Assembly: GCA_964465385.1 (NCBI GenBank)
Contig: CAYXIM010000085.1
Coordinates: 1-6,222, forward strand
Reading direction: 5' to 3'
Origin: JAAYBY01 sp964465385
GTDB lineage: Bacteria; Bacillota; Clostridia; Saccharofermentanales; UBA5734
Length of the DNA: 6,222 nucleotides
Both the position numbers and the translations under genes were made by a program. Below are positions 1-5,473 of this stretch, piece by piece. The notes under the pieces were generated by a model. That model saw only the letters and a list, made by a program, of their open reading frames with translations. It was not told where the DNA came from and did no database searches. The number at the start of each line of letters is the position of its first letter. Within the stretch, counting starts at the first letter, position 1.

Positions 1-575
1 CCAGGGTGTTCAAATAAATCGCGAACAATGATACTGCCAGCGTGGCCGGCGCCCACCACCAAGACCCGGATGATGTCATCGTGTTTCACTCGTTCCCCAT
101 TTTTTCGTTTGCCAGGTGGCAGACCCAACGCAGGCGCCAGCTGGCCGGGGTTGGTTTTAAGCCGGTAGCCCACCCGTACCGAGCCCACACTTAGAAAAAG
201 CATCATCCAGTAGGTGATAGCAAAAGCCAAATCCAAGGGGCGATTGGCCAGCAGCATCAAAAGAACAATTAAACCTGCATGGGTAAGGGTGCCACCAAAG
301 AGCGCCACATATTGGGGCAGGCTGGCAAAACGCCACAGCTGGCGGTAAAAGCCAAATGCGGCAAAAACAAGCAGGGCAAAGATCGAAAGGATGGCCCAGA
401 ACAAAAGCGCTTCAAGGTTGTCAAAATAACGGTCATCAAGGGGGTTGATCAGCCGGCCGGTGGTCAGCATGCGGGCCCCCCATAAAGAGACAACAATCAA
501 AAGCCAGTCGATGGCAGCCAGAATCAATTTTTTGGCATTGCGTGGTCGGCGCTTTTGCCCATTCTCTTGTTTCAT
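1..575 (-). CDS. FlaA1/CapD-type nucleoside-diphosphate-sugar epimerase/dehydratase, N-terminal part (cut by left edge)
   Basis: The first 191 residues can be read without a stop before the window ends. Seen: a basic N-terminus (MKQENGQKRRPR), then four hydrophobic segments at about residues 17-33, 55-77, 88-110 and 112-130, then a soluble linker, then a Rossmann motif VLVVGAGHAGS with GxGxxG glycines at 175, 177 and 180, followed by IIVRDLFEHP. This is the layout of membrane-anchored polysaccharide biosynthesis proteins of the CapD/EpsC/PglF type, which convert UDP-GlcNAc-type sugars for capsule, exopolysaccharide or glycan synthesis at the cytoplasmic face. The catalytic SDR domain lies outside the window, so 4,6-dehydratase versus epimerase activity cannot be decided. 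The ATG start has an AAAGGA ribosome binding site 6 nt upstream (582-587). It lies 68 nt downstream of dut on the same strand and may be cotranscribed with it or use its own weak promoter. Confidence 0.85.
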   Translation of the reverse strand, partial: MKQENGQKRRPRNAKKLILAAIDWLLIVVSLWGARMLTTGRLINPLDDRYFDNLEALLFWAILSIFALLVFAAFGFYRQLWRFASLPQYVALFGGTLTHAGLIVLLMLLANRPLDLAFAITYWMMLFLSVGSVRVGYRLKTNPGQLAPALGLPPGKRKNGERVKHDDIIRVLVVGAGHAGSIIVRDLFEHP

Positions 576-604
576 AGGTCATCCTTTGTCATAACTTGTG
601 GTTT

Positions 605-633
605 ATTTTAGCTCATGAAGGTGGTTTCAGCAA
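605..633 (-). promoter_or_regulatory. Candidate sigma-A promoter for the epimerase/dehydratase gene
   Basis: On the minus strand a -35-like TTGCTG (628-633) and a -10-like TAAAAT (605-610) are separated by exactly 17 nt. The -10 matches consensus at 5 of 6 positions and the -35 only at TTG. It lies in the 68-nt gap between dut and the epimerase gene and would give a short leader before the ATG at 575. It is a weak promoter by sequence and read-through from dut is equally possible. Confidence 0.4.
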
Positions 634-643
634 GGTTTTAGCT

Positions 644-1264
644 TCACAGGCCGGTGGAGCCAAAGCCGCCGCCTCGGTCCTGGCCGATCTCTTCCGGCCG
701 CTCATGCGGTAAGAAGCTGGCCCGTAAGACCCGGACCAGCACCATCTGGGCAATACGTTCACCCTCTTTGAGGTGTAGCGTCCCGTAAGGCCAACCCTGC
801 TCATCCAGGTAAAGGACCTGGTCTCCCAGTCCAGCCAGTTGGTCAATTTCGAGAGTCGGCTGGTGTTTTTTCAGGTAAGCCAGCAGGCTGGTTTGACGGC
901 CAGGCTGAGCCAAGGCTTTGGCCAGGTCCGGCTTTCGAATCAGCAACAGGGGCAAATCCGCCAAACTGAAAGTGTTTTGCAGCAGGACCCCGACCGGCGA
1001 CCGGTAGTCACTGTCCACCGTCCCCGGGCTGTTAGGGATGCGCAGGCTGGTCTTGAGCGACAAACCGCTTCTGGGCCGGATCTGGGCCTCGACTCCTGGC
1101 TCCAGGGCCAGGGTAAAATCCAAGGGCATGACGCGGCTCTCGCCCGGCAACAGGGACAGGTCCGCTGCAGCAAAAAGGTCACAGCCGGCTGATCCGGCCG
1201 TGGCGTAAAGTGGCTGCTGGCCCTGGGGACCCAGGCGAATATAAACGACCGTTTCTTCAGTCAT
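644..1264 (-). CDS. dut: Trimeric-type dUTPase with a ~60-residue insertion
   Basis: Deoxyuridine 5'-triphosphate nucleotidohydrolase, which hydrolyses dUTP to dUMP and pyrophosphate, keeping uracil out of DNA and supplying dUMP for thymidylate synthesis. All five motifs of the trimeric family are visible in the 206-residue protein: I AGSAGCDLFAA (23-33), II RPRSGLSLKT (63-72), III PGTVDSDYRSPVG (80-92, with the catalytic Asp and uracil-stacking Tyr region), IV EGERIAQMVLV (167-177) and V RGGGFGSTGL (197-206). The usual length is about 140-150 residues. Here the stretch between motifs III and IV is about 70 residues instead of about 10, forming an inserted segment with a hydrophobic start and a helical middle. 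I chose the ATG at 1264 because AAGAGGG lies 5 nt upstream. An in-frame ATG at 1285 would add 7 residues but has no ribosome binding site. The start overlaps the end of zapA by 8 nt, so translation is probably coupled. Confidence 0.92.
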   Translation of the reverse strand: MTEETVVYIRLGPQGQQPLYATAGSAGCDLFAAADLSLLPGESRVMPLDFTLALEPGVEAQIRPRSGLSLKTSLRIPNSPGTVDSDYRSPVGVLLQNTFSLADLPLLLIRKPDLAKALAQPGRQTSLLAYLKKHQPTLEIDQLAGLGDQVLYLDEQGWPYGTLHLKEGERIAQMVLVRVLRASFLPHERPEEIGQDRGGGFGSTGL

Positions 1265-1796
1265 GGCTACCCTCTTGTTTGTCATCGGTTAAAAGTCCCG
1301 TGGCCCGCAAGTAATCATCCAAATTGGTTTGCTCAAAAGTCGACAACTGGGGCGGCGGTGTTTTAGGAGCTGGGACCGGGTCTGGTTCTTCTTGCCAGAC
1401 AGGTTCAGCCTTTCCTTCATTTTCTTCAACCGTTTCTTGCATCTGGCGCAAGCTGTCCTGAAGCTGCAGCAGGTCTTTTTTCAGTTCCCAGTTTTCTTCA
1501 CGCAAGCGGTTTAGTTCTTGCCGCATCTGGCGCAACTGCTCCTGATGGCCCTCATCCCGGTTATCCACCGATTGTAAGCGGCGGTAGGCCCGGGTCAGTT
1601 CATCCAAGCTGTTGACCAGGGCCAGGACCGTAGCCATGGTCTGGTTAAGGTTTGGGTAATCGTGTAAGAGCTGGCGAATGCGTTCATCCGCCTTGGCCGC
1701 CACCTGCCTGGTGTAAGCTTCATCCTGGCTGGTCACCAGTTGGTAGGTGATGCCGCCAATCGAAACCGGGCATTTTTTGATCGTTTGATCTGCCAA
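1257..1796 (-). CDS. zapA: Cell division protein ZapA-like, with long C-terminal extension
   Basis: ZapA binds FtsZ at mid-cell and cross-links FtsZ protofilaments. The N-terminal region reads as the family: VSIGGITYQLVTSQDEAYTR (11-30), then AAKADERIRQLL, then MATVLALVNSLDELTRAYRRL (54-74). A heptad-rich, highly charged coiled coil follows (about 83-128, with QLRQMRQELNRLREEN-type repeats). Beyond it are an acidic Pro-rich linker (about 131-150, EEPDPVPAPKTPPPQ) and a terminal segment FEQTNLDDYLRATG (154-167). Simple ZapA proteins are about 85-110 residues, so the 179-residue length reflects an extended coiled coil and tail. The start codon is TTG, chosen because GGGGAGGG lies 7 nt upstream and the next Met is inside the conserved domain. 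It follows rsmA after 59 nt containing a promoter candidate and overlaps dut by 8 nt. Confidence 0.85.
   Translation of the reverse strand: MADQTIKKCPVSIGGITYQLVTSQDEAYTRQVAAKADERIRQLLHDYPNLNQTMATVLALVNSLDELTRAYRRLQSVDNRDEGHQEQLRQMRQELNRLREENWELKKDLLQLQDSLRQMQETVEENEGKAEPVWQEEPDPVPAPKTPPPQLSTFEQTNLDDYLRATGLLTDDKQEGSHD
1270..1276 (-). promoter_or_regulatory. Ribosome binding site that decides the dut start
   Basis: AAGAGGG on the minus strand, 5 nt before the ATG at 1264 and inside the last codons of zapA. It favours this start over the in-frame ATG at 1285, which has no purine-rich site at a suitable distance. Confidence 0.65.
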
Positions 1797-1803
1797 ACCG
1801 TTT

Positions 1804-1811
1804 CCCTCCCC
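1804..1811 (-). promoter_or_regulatory. Strong ribosome binding site supporting the TTG start of zapA
   Basis: GGGGAGGG on the minus strand, with a 7-nt spacer to the TTG at 1794-1796. No ATG or GTG occurs at a suitable distance, so this site is what fixes the non-ATG start. A strong site paired with a weak start codon suggests a set translation level. Confidence 0.75.
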
Positions 1812-1826
1812 GCTTGCTTTAGCACC

Positions 1827-1855
1827 AGTATAATCAAAAGAGCCTGGGTCGGCAA
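1827..1855 (-). promoter_or_regulatory. Candidate sigma-A promoter for zapA-dut
   Basis: Minus strand TTGCCG (-35, 1850-1855, 4 of 6 matches) and TATACT (-10, 1827-1832, 5 of 6 matches), separated by 17 nt. It fills most of the 59-nt gap between the rsmA stop and the zapA start, and would start transcripts about 20-25 nt before the zapA TTG. This suggests zapA-dut can be expressed separately from yabE-rsmA. Confidence 0.6.
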
Positions 1856-2686
1856 TCAGGCCAGGGCTTCAAAAAGGCTAAAAAAGGCTTGCGGGTTAAG
1901 CGCTTCGGCCCGGACAGTGTCCGAAAGCCCAAGGGTTTCAAAGGCTTGCACCAGCTGGTCCTTGGGGATATCTGACAGGTTGTTTTTTAATTGCTTGCGA
2001 CGCTGGTGAAAACATCGGCCTAGAAAGCGCCTGAAGGCCAGGCGGCCTTGGGGATCGCTGGCCCAGTCGGGTCGGTCTTTCTGACGGTCCACTTGCACGA
2101 GAGCAGATGAGACAGATGGCCTGAGCCAGAACGCGTCAGGAGAGAGTGTTAAGACCCGGCTGGTCGAACCATGCAGGGCCAGCAGGACAGACGTGGGGCC
2201 GTAGCCTTTGCTGCCTGGTGGCGACAAGAAGCGGTCAGCCGCCTCTTCCTGCATGAGAAAAAGCAGCCGCCTGGCCTGGGGCAACTGGCAGAGCATCTGC
2301 TCCACCAGCTCTGTCGTGATGTAATAGGGTAAATTGGCAACCCCCACGACAGTGCCCTGCCAGTCGGCAGCCAGATCTTGCAAGGCCACCTGCCGGGCGT
2401 CGGTCAGGTGTAAGGTGACCTGGTCCAGGTCATGGAGATAGGTATCTTGCAAGGGTTTAAGGCGTTCGTCGATCTCAATGGCTTGAAGCCGACCTGCCTC
2501 CAGGGCCAGGCGTCGGGTGATGTGGCCTGCACCAGCCCCGATTTCAATGACCAGATCCTGTTCTGTCAACTCGGCCGCTTCCAGCAGACGATCCACCGCC
2601 CAGGCCTGGACCAGAAAATTCTGGCCCAGGGAACGGGACGGCGTCAGGCCTATGTCACGACAGCGTTGTTGCAGGTCTTTTTTCAT
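1856..2686 (-). CDS. rsmA: 16S rRNA (adenine1518/1519-N6)-dimethyltransferase RsmA (KsgA)
   Basis: Transfers four methyl groups from S-adenosylmethionine to two adjacent adenines in helix 45 of 16S rRNA during late 30S subunit maturation. Seen in 276 residues (family typically 260-295): SLGQNFL (19-25), SAM-binding motif I VIEIGAGAGHIT (46-57), acidic EID ending motif II (71-73), catalytic motif NLPYYIT (118-124), QEEAADRF (146-153), GYGPTSVLL (161-169), and a helical C-terminal domain beginning FRRFLGRCFHQRRKQLKNNL (219-238). The usual FxPxPKVDSAVV segment appears as FWLRPSVSSALV (186-197), a local divergence. The ATG shares one base with the stop codon of the upstream yabE-like gene (TGATG) and has no clear ribosome binding site, so translation is probably coupled. 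The yabE-rsmA neighbourhood is known from Bacillus, where rnmV lies between them. rnmV is absent here. Confidence 0.95.
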   Translation of the reverse strand: MKKDLQQRCRDIGLTPSRSLGQNFLVQAWAVDRLLEAAELTEQDLVIEIGAGAGHITRRLALEAGRLQAIEIDERLKPLQDTYLHDLDQVTLHLTDARQVALQDLAADWQGTVVGVANLPYYITTELVEQMLCQLPQARRLLFLMQEEAADRFLSPPGSKGYGPTSVLLALHGSTSRVLTLSPDAFWLRPSVSSALVQVDRQKDRPDWASDPQGRLAFRRFLGRCFHQRRKQLKNNLSDIPKDQLVQAFETLGLSDTVRAEALNPQAFFSLFEALA

Positions 2687-3906
2687 CAGGGTAAGGACAA
2701 AATGTAAACGGCTTTGGTCCGTTTGCCCCAGGTGACCGATCCGTTGCGAATTTCACCGGCATCGTAGCAGACATCCAGTAAATTGGCGTCGCTGTGGTTG
2801 CCGTGCACGTCCGCCACCACCGCCAGGCCGTAGCCTTCTATAAAGAGGGTGGTGCCCAGCGGCAAGGCCGTGCCTTGGAATTTGCCGTTCGCGTAATAGC
2901 CGTAGGCGGCGACCAGGCCGCGTTGGGCGGAAATACCGCTGGCCGTGTTGTGGTTGAAAGCTGGGTGATGGCAGCCACCCTGCAGGCAGCATTCCAGACC
3001 GTCATACATGGTGATGGCCCGGTTCTTTTTTTCCAAAACAGGAAAAGTATGCCCGTCAACCGTGATGGTCCCGTTGCCGTTGTCGGTAAAGGATCCATAA
3101 TTCTTATTGCCGTTTTTTTGCAGCAACGGCTTGATCTTTTTAAACTGGGCGGCAACCGTGCTGTTTTTGGGTTTGGGGCTGACCTTGGGGATCAAGGGTT
3201 TGGTGCCGTTGAGCACCACCCGCTGGACCGGCTCGCGGATCACTTCAACATTTTTCTGGGTTGTTTTGACCAGCTGGCCGTCTTCGTAGGTCTCCTGGCT
3301 GACGATGATGCGCCGGCCTTCCTGACCTTCTTCAGATACCCGGCTTTCCCCGATTGTGAGGTTGGGGTCGTCCAGGGTCACTTCTGAAAAGGGAATGTCT
3401 TCGTAGGTCCTGACCGTTTTGTGAAGGACCTGGGTGTAACGGATCTGGGCATTGGCGGCCGACTCCGTCTTTTCTTTGTTTTGTTCAAGCTTACCTGTTT
3501 GCCCGTCTTCCAAGGCTTCAAAGCCAGAACGGGCCATCAGGTCTCCCATGGACAGCGATAAATCGCTGCTGGTTCCCAGCTCATAGCCGCTGTAGGTCAA
3601 AAGCACCTGGTCCTTGCGGCCGACAGAGATATCATAGGTTTGTCCCGGCTGCAGGGGCGTCAGGTCATCCTGGCTGAGGACATCGTGTTCCCCAAGGGGG
3701 ATACCGGCTTCGTCAATGGCGTCGATCAAGGTGGGAGCAAATGTAAAACGTTCGATGGTTTCTTCAGGTGTGCGGATAATCACCTGGGCTGGTGCACGTG
3801 ACTGGTCGATGGTGTATAGCCCCGCTTGATCCGTCCAGAGGCTTGCAAGCAGTGCCACGAAGGCTGTCAGCAGCAAACCCCATAATCGGATTTTTGCTTT
3901 TTTCAT
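2686..3906 (-). CDS. yabE: YabE-like cell-wall protein: DUF348, G5 and 3D domains
   Basis: A secreted or membrane-anchored protein of 406 residues that probably acts on or binds peptidoglycan. Seen: a basic start and hydrophobic segment MKKAKIRLWGLLLTAFVALL (signal peptide or anchor, 1-22); a DUF348-like ubiquitin-fold region (about 40-80, APAQVIIRTPEETIERF...TLIDAIDEAGIPLGEHDVL); a G5 domain (about 158-237, with EDIPFSEV, IGESRVSEEGQEGRR and VVLNGTKP); a Lys/Pro/Asn-rich linker (about 238-275); and a C-terminal 3D domain (about 295-404, LPLGTTLFIEGYGLAVVADVHG...LLDVCYD...WGKRTKAVYIL). The 3D domain carries the acidic residues of a double-psi beta-barrel, with D366 and D379 as likely equivalents. 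Known relatives such as YabE are placed in the resuscitation-promoting-factor-like group and regarded as lytic. Four cysteines (306, 307, 312, 380) in the 3D region are notable. The ATG at 3906 has AAGGAGT 5 nt upstream. An in-frame TTG at 4005 would begin almost at the transcription start and lacks a ribosome binding site. Confidence 0.85.
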   Translation of the reverse strand: MKKAKIRLWGLLLTAFVALLASLWTDQAGLYTIDQSRAPAQVIIRTPEETIERFTFAPTLIDAIDEAGIPLGEHDVLSQDDLTPLQPGQTYDISVGRKDQVLLTYSGYELGTSSDLSLSMGDLMARSGFEALEDGQTGKLEQNKEKTESAANAQIRYTQVLHKTVRTYEDIPFSEVTLDDPNLTIGESRVSEEGQEGRRIIVSQETYEDGQLVKTTQKNVEVIREPVQRVVLNGTKPLIPKVSPKPKNSTVAAQFKKIKPLLQKNGNKNYGSFTDNGNGTITVDGHTFPVLEKKNRAITMYDGLECCLQGGCHHPAFNHNTASGISAQRGLVAAYGYYANGKFQGTALPLGTTLFIEGYGLAVVADVHGNHSDANLLDVCYDAGEIRNGSVTWGKRTKAVYILSLP

Positions 3907-3911
3907 AAATG

Positions 3912-3918
3912 ACTCCTT
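3912..3918 (-). promoter_or_regulatory. Ribosome binding site that decides the yabE start
   Basis: AAGGAGT on the minus strand, 5 nt before the ATG at 3906. It excludes the longer reading (in-frame TTG at 4005, ATG at 3927), since the following hydrophobic signal segment also begins right after this ATG. Confidence 0.8.
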
Positions 3919-4016
3919 AATTTTCATACACACGCAAAACACAAAGCTTGATTTCAAAGGTTCTTGTGCTGTCGTTTCTGGAAGCGTGAGATGAGTATTT
4001 GCCAATTTATGCGGCC

Positions 4017-4045
4017 ATTATAGGCCCGGGTCCACACCTTGTCAA
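4017..4045 (-). promoter_or_regulatory. Consensus sigma-A promoter for yabE-rsmA
   Basis: On the minus strand TTGACA (4040-4045) and TATAAT (4017-4022) are separated by exactly 17 nt: a perfect 12-of-12 match to the housekeeping consensus. Transcription should begin near 4010, giving a leader of about 100 nt before the yabE ATG at 3906. I see no clear terminator or known riboswitch fold in that leader. The spacer is GC-rich (GGACCCGGGCC), which may lower its strength. A candidate operator lies just upstream. Confidence 0.85.
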
Positions 4046-4052
4046 TTTTCTG

Positions 4053-4068
4053 GTTACCGATTGGTCAC
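4053..4068. repeat. Inverted repeat upstream of the yabE promoter, possible operator
   Basis: GTTACC-N4-GGTCAC, 6-bp arms with one mismatch, 8 bp upstream of the -35 box at 4040-4045. The position suits an activator or a regulator acting on the divergent pair. The arms are short, so chance cannot be excluded. Confidence 0.3.
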
Positions 4069-4147
4069 ATTTTACCAAAGATTTCATGACAATTTTCAGA
4101 CCCTTTGGGCCGACTGCTCAGCAAATCTGTTAGAAAAAGACCATTCG

Positions 4148-4156
4148 TGTTAGAAT
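4148..4156 (+). promoter_or_regulatory. Extended -10 promoter candidate for the DUF5305-like gene
   Basis: TGTTAGAAT: a TG-N extended -10 followed by TAGAAT (4151-4156, 5 of 6 matches to TATAAT). The hexamer 17 nt upstream (TGTTAG) is a poor -35, so the extended -10 would have to carry recognition. The transcript would start near 4163, about 45 nt before the ATG. Confidence 0.45.
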
Positions 4157-4194
4157 CAGGATGACGCTGTTTCAGACAAAATAGCTGTATGAGC

Positions 4195-4201
4195 AGGGAG
4201 G
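4195..4201 (+). promoter_or_regulatory. Ribosome binding site of the DUF5305-like gene
   Basis: AGGGAGG with a 6-nt spacer to the ATG at 4208. It supports this start over the internal in-frame Met at residue 17. Confidence 0.8.
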
Positions 4202-4207
4202 TTCTTC

Positions 4208-5473
4208 ATGAAAAATCAACGGCGGACACCGACTGGTTCCCACAATCGGCCCTCCATGTTTCCCATTGACAAGGTCCAGGCCAGCAAGCGACGTAAACTG
4301 GGCCGCCTGACCCGAAACAGCCTCTTGTTGCTTTTCACCACCTTGATGCTGGTTTTTTTGGCCCTGGCCCTGATCGCCTGGCGGCCCTTTCTCTTCAGTT
4401 GGCAAAGCCGGGTCATCCGGGCTGGCCTGGCCAGCAACAGCCAATACACGGTGCACCTGCAGGAAGAAGCCTTTGACGGCATCGATGTGGCCCCACCAGA
4501 GGCCGTTTACCTGGCCCAGCTGACCGAAGCGATTGAGCCCGTTGTCAACCTGCGTTTCCATGCCGACCGACCGGTGACCGGTTCTATGACAACCCGTTTT
4601 ACCGCCCTCCTGCAGGCCCGTGAACCAGGTGACAACCAACCGGTTGTCCTGCAGACCCAGGAAGAACTCATGCAGCCCCATCAGGAAGAGCTGAGTGGCC
4701 TGGCCGACTACGTTGATTCACAAACAGTTTTGGTACCCTTGGCCCCCTACAGAGAGCAAGCCCAGGCCATCCAGAGCCGGCTCAAACAGGAGCTGGTCAC
4801 CGAGCTGGTGCTGCGCTACACGGCCAGCGTCCAGCTGGCGTTGCCCGCCGGCAACGAAACCCTGGAAGAATCGGTTTCCTTTGTCATCCCCCTGGATCAG
4901 CCGGTCTTTCGCATCAGCCAGCCGGCACCAGACCAAGATCTGGTCCTGAAGCCCATCTTCCAGACCTTTCACTACCAGGTGGCCTTGACAGCCTTGCCCT
5001 ACCCGATCTTTCTGATTGCCGCCTTGCTTTGCCTCCTGTGCCTGATCCTTTTAATCACCGGCACCATCAGTGAGCCCAAAGACCGTTTCTGGCAAACCTA
5101 CCGCCAGATGAAAAAACAGCTCAAAGGCCGCCTCATTCTGCTGCAAGACCGGGCCTGGGACCCGGCCTGGTGTGTGGCCATTGAAGACTTCGACAGCCTG
5201 GCCGAAACGGCCCGCCGCTTGAAATACCCGGTTTATGGGTTTTTAGACACCTACTCCGCCTGGCCGGTCGCCTACTTCTACCTTTTGTCTGGTGAAAACA
5301 ATTACGTCTATATTCACACGGAGCACCCGGAGCTGTTAGACCTGGAGCCAGCTGAAGAGGTCGAACAAGCCAGGCCCATCCCAGTCTTGCCGGAAGCTGA
5401 CGCGTTGCCAGATACGGGCCAAAACCCGGACCTGCGCCCCATCCATCCTTACCAGGGAAACCAGCCTGATTAA
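4208..5473 (+). CDS. Two-pass membrane protein resembling DUF5305
   Basis: 421 residues, function unknown. Seen: a basic cytoplasmic N-terminus (SKRRKLGRLTR, 26-36), transmembrane segment 1 (about 38-58, NSLLLLFTTLMLVFLALALI), an external region of about 200 residues rich in beta-strand patterns (60-262, including SQYTVHL, IEPVVNLRFHAD, ELVLRYTASVQLALP and ESVSFVIPLD), transmembrane segment 2 (about 264-285), and a cytoplasmic tail. Within the tail, WCVAIEDFDSLAETARRLKYPVYGF...AYFYLLSGENNYVYIH (321-370) resembles the C-terminal signature I associate with DUF5305 proteins of Bacillota and archaea: a regulatory-looking segment with a residue-rich 'fyvldg...YvY' ending. The last 50 residues are Pro- and acid-rich. 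DUF5305 genes often sit near secretion or surface-protein genes, and here the convergent neighbour encodes a secreted protein. The family assignment is from memory of the pattern and no enzymatic motif is visible. Confidence 0.7.
   Translation: MKNQRRTPTGSHNRPSMFPIDKVQASKRRKLGRLTRNSLLLLFTTLMLVFLALALIAWRPFLFSWQSRVIRAGLASNSQYTVHLQEEAFDGIDVAPPEAVYLAQLTEAIEPVVNLRFHADRPVTGSMTTRFTALLQAREPGDNQPVVLQTQEELMQPHQEELSGLADYVDSQTVLVPLAPYREQAQAIQSRLKQELVTELVLRYTASVQLALPAGNETLEESVSFVIPLDQPVFRISQPAPDQDLVLKPIFQTFHYQVALTALPYPIFLIAALLCLLCLILLITGTISEPKDRFWQTYRQMKKQLKGRLILLQDRAWDPAWCVAIEDFDSLAETARRLKYPVYGFLDTYSAWPVAYFYLLSGENNYVYIHTEHPELLDLEPAEEVEQARPIPVLPEADALPDTGQNPDLRPIHPYQGNQPD

Larger units (their letters stand above)
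3907..4207. other. Divergent intergenic region between yabE and the DUF5305-like gene
   Basis: About 300 bp without a gene. From left to right it holds the yabE ribosome binding site and leader, the consensus minus-strand promoter, the short inverted repeat, an AT-richer stretch at 4070-4100, an extended -10 candidate facing right, and the ribosome binding site of the plus-strand gene. No coding potential, tRNA or clear terminator hairpin is seen. Confidence 0.6.

Noticed and set aside
576..643. Search for a terminator between dut and the epimerase gene
   Set aside because: No stem-loop followed by a T-run is present on the minus strand in this gap.
839..1192. 117-codon open frame on the plus strand opposite dut
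   Set aside because: It lies wholly inside dut in antisense, has no ribosome binding site and gives a Gln/Arg-rich product with no domain. It is a GC-driven shadow.
1265..1285. Seven-residue longer dut start at the ATG at 1285
   Set aside because: No ribosome binding site precedes it, while AAGAGGG sits 5 nt before the ATG at 1264.
2794..3387. 197-codon open frame on the plus strand opposite the yabE-like gene
   Set aside because: It is antisense to clearly recognised G5 and 3D domains. Its length reflects base composition and no start signal is visible.
3940..3968. Possible hairpin in the yabE leader (CACAA ... TTGTG)
   Set aside because: Only 5 bp in the outer stem with an imperfect interior and no following T-run, so it is neither a convincing terminator nor a riboswitch.
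3907..4005. N-terminal extension of the YabE-like protein to an in-frame TTG at 4005
   Set aside because: The TTG is only about 5 nt from the expected transcription start and has no ribosome binding site, and the extension would place 33 residues in front of an ordinary signal peptide.
4172..4681. 169-codon minus-strand open frame opposite the DUF5305-like gene
   Set aside because: It runs through the promoter and ribosome binding site of the plus-strand gene and into its coding region, and its Gly/Gln-rich product has no recognisable features.
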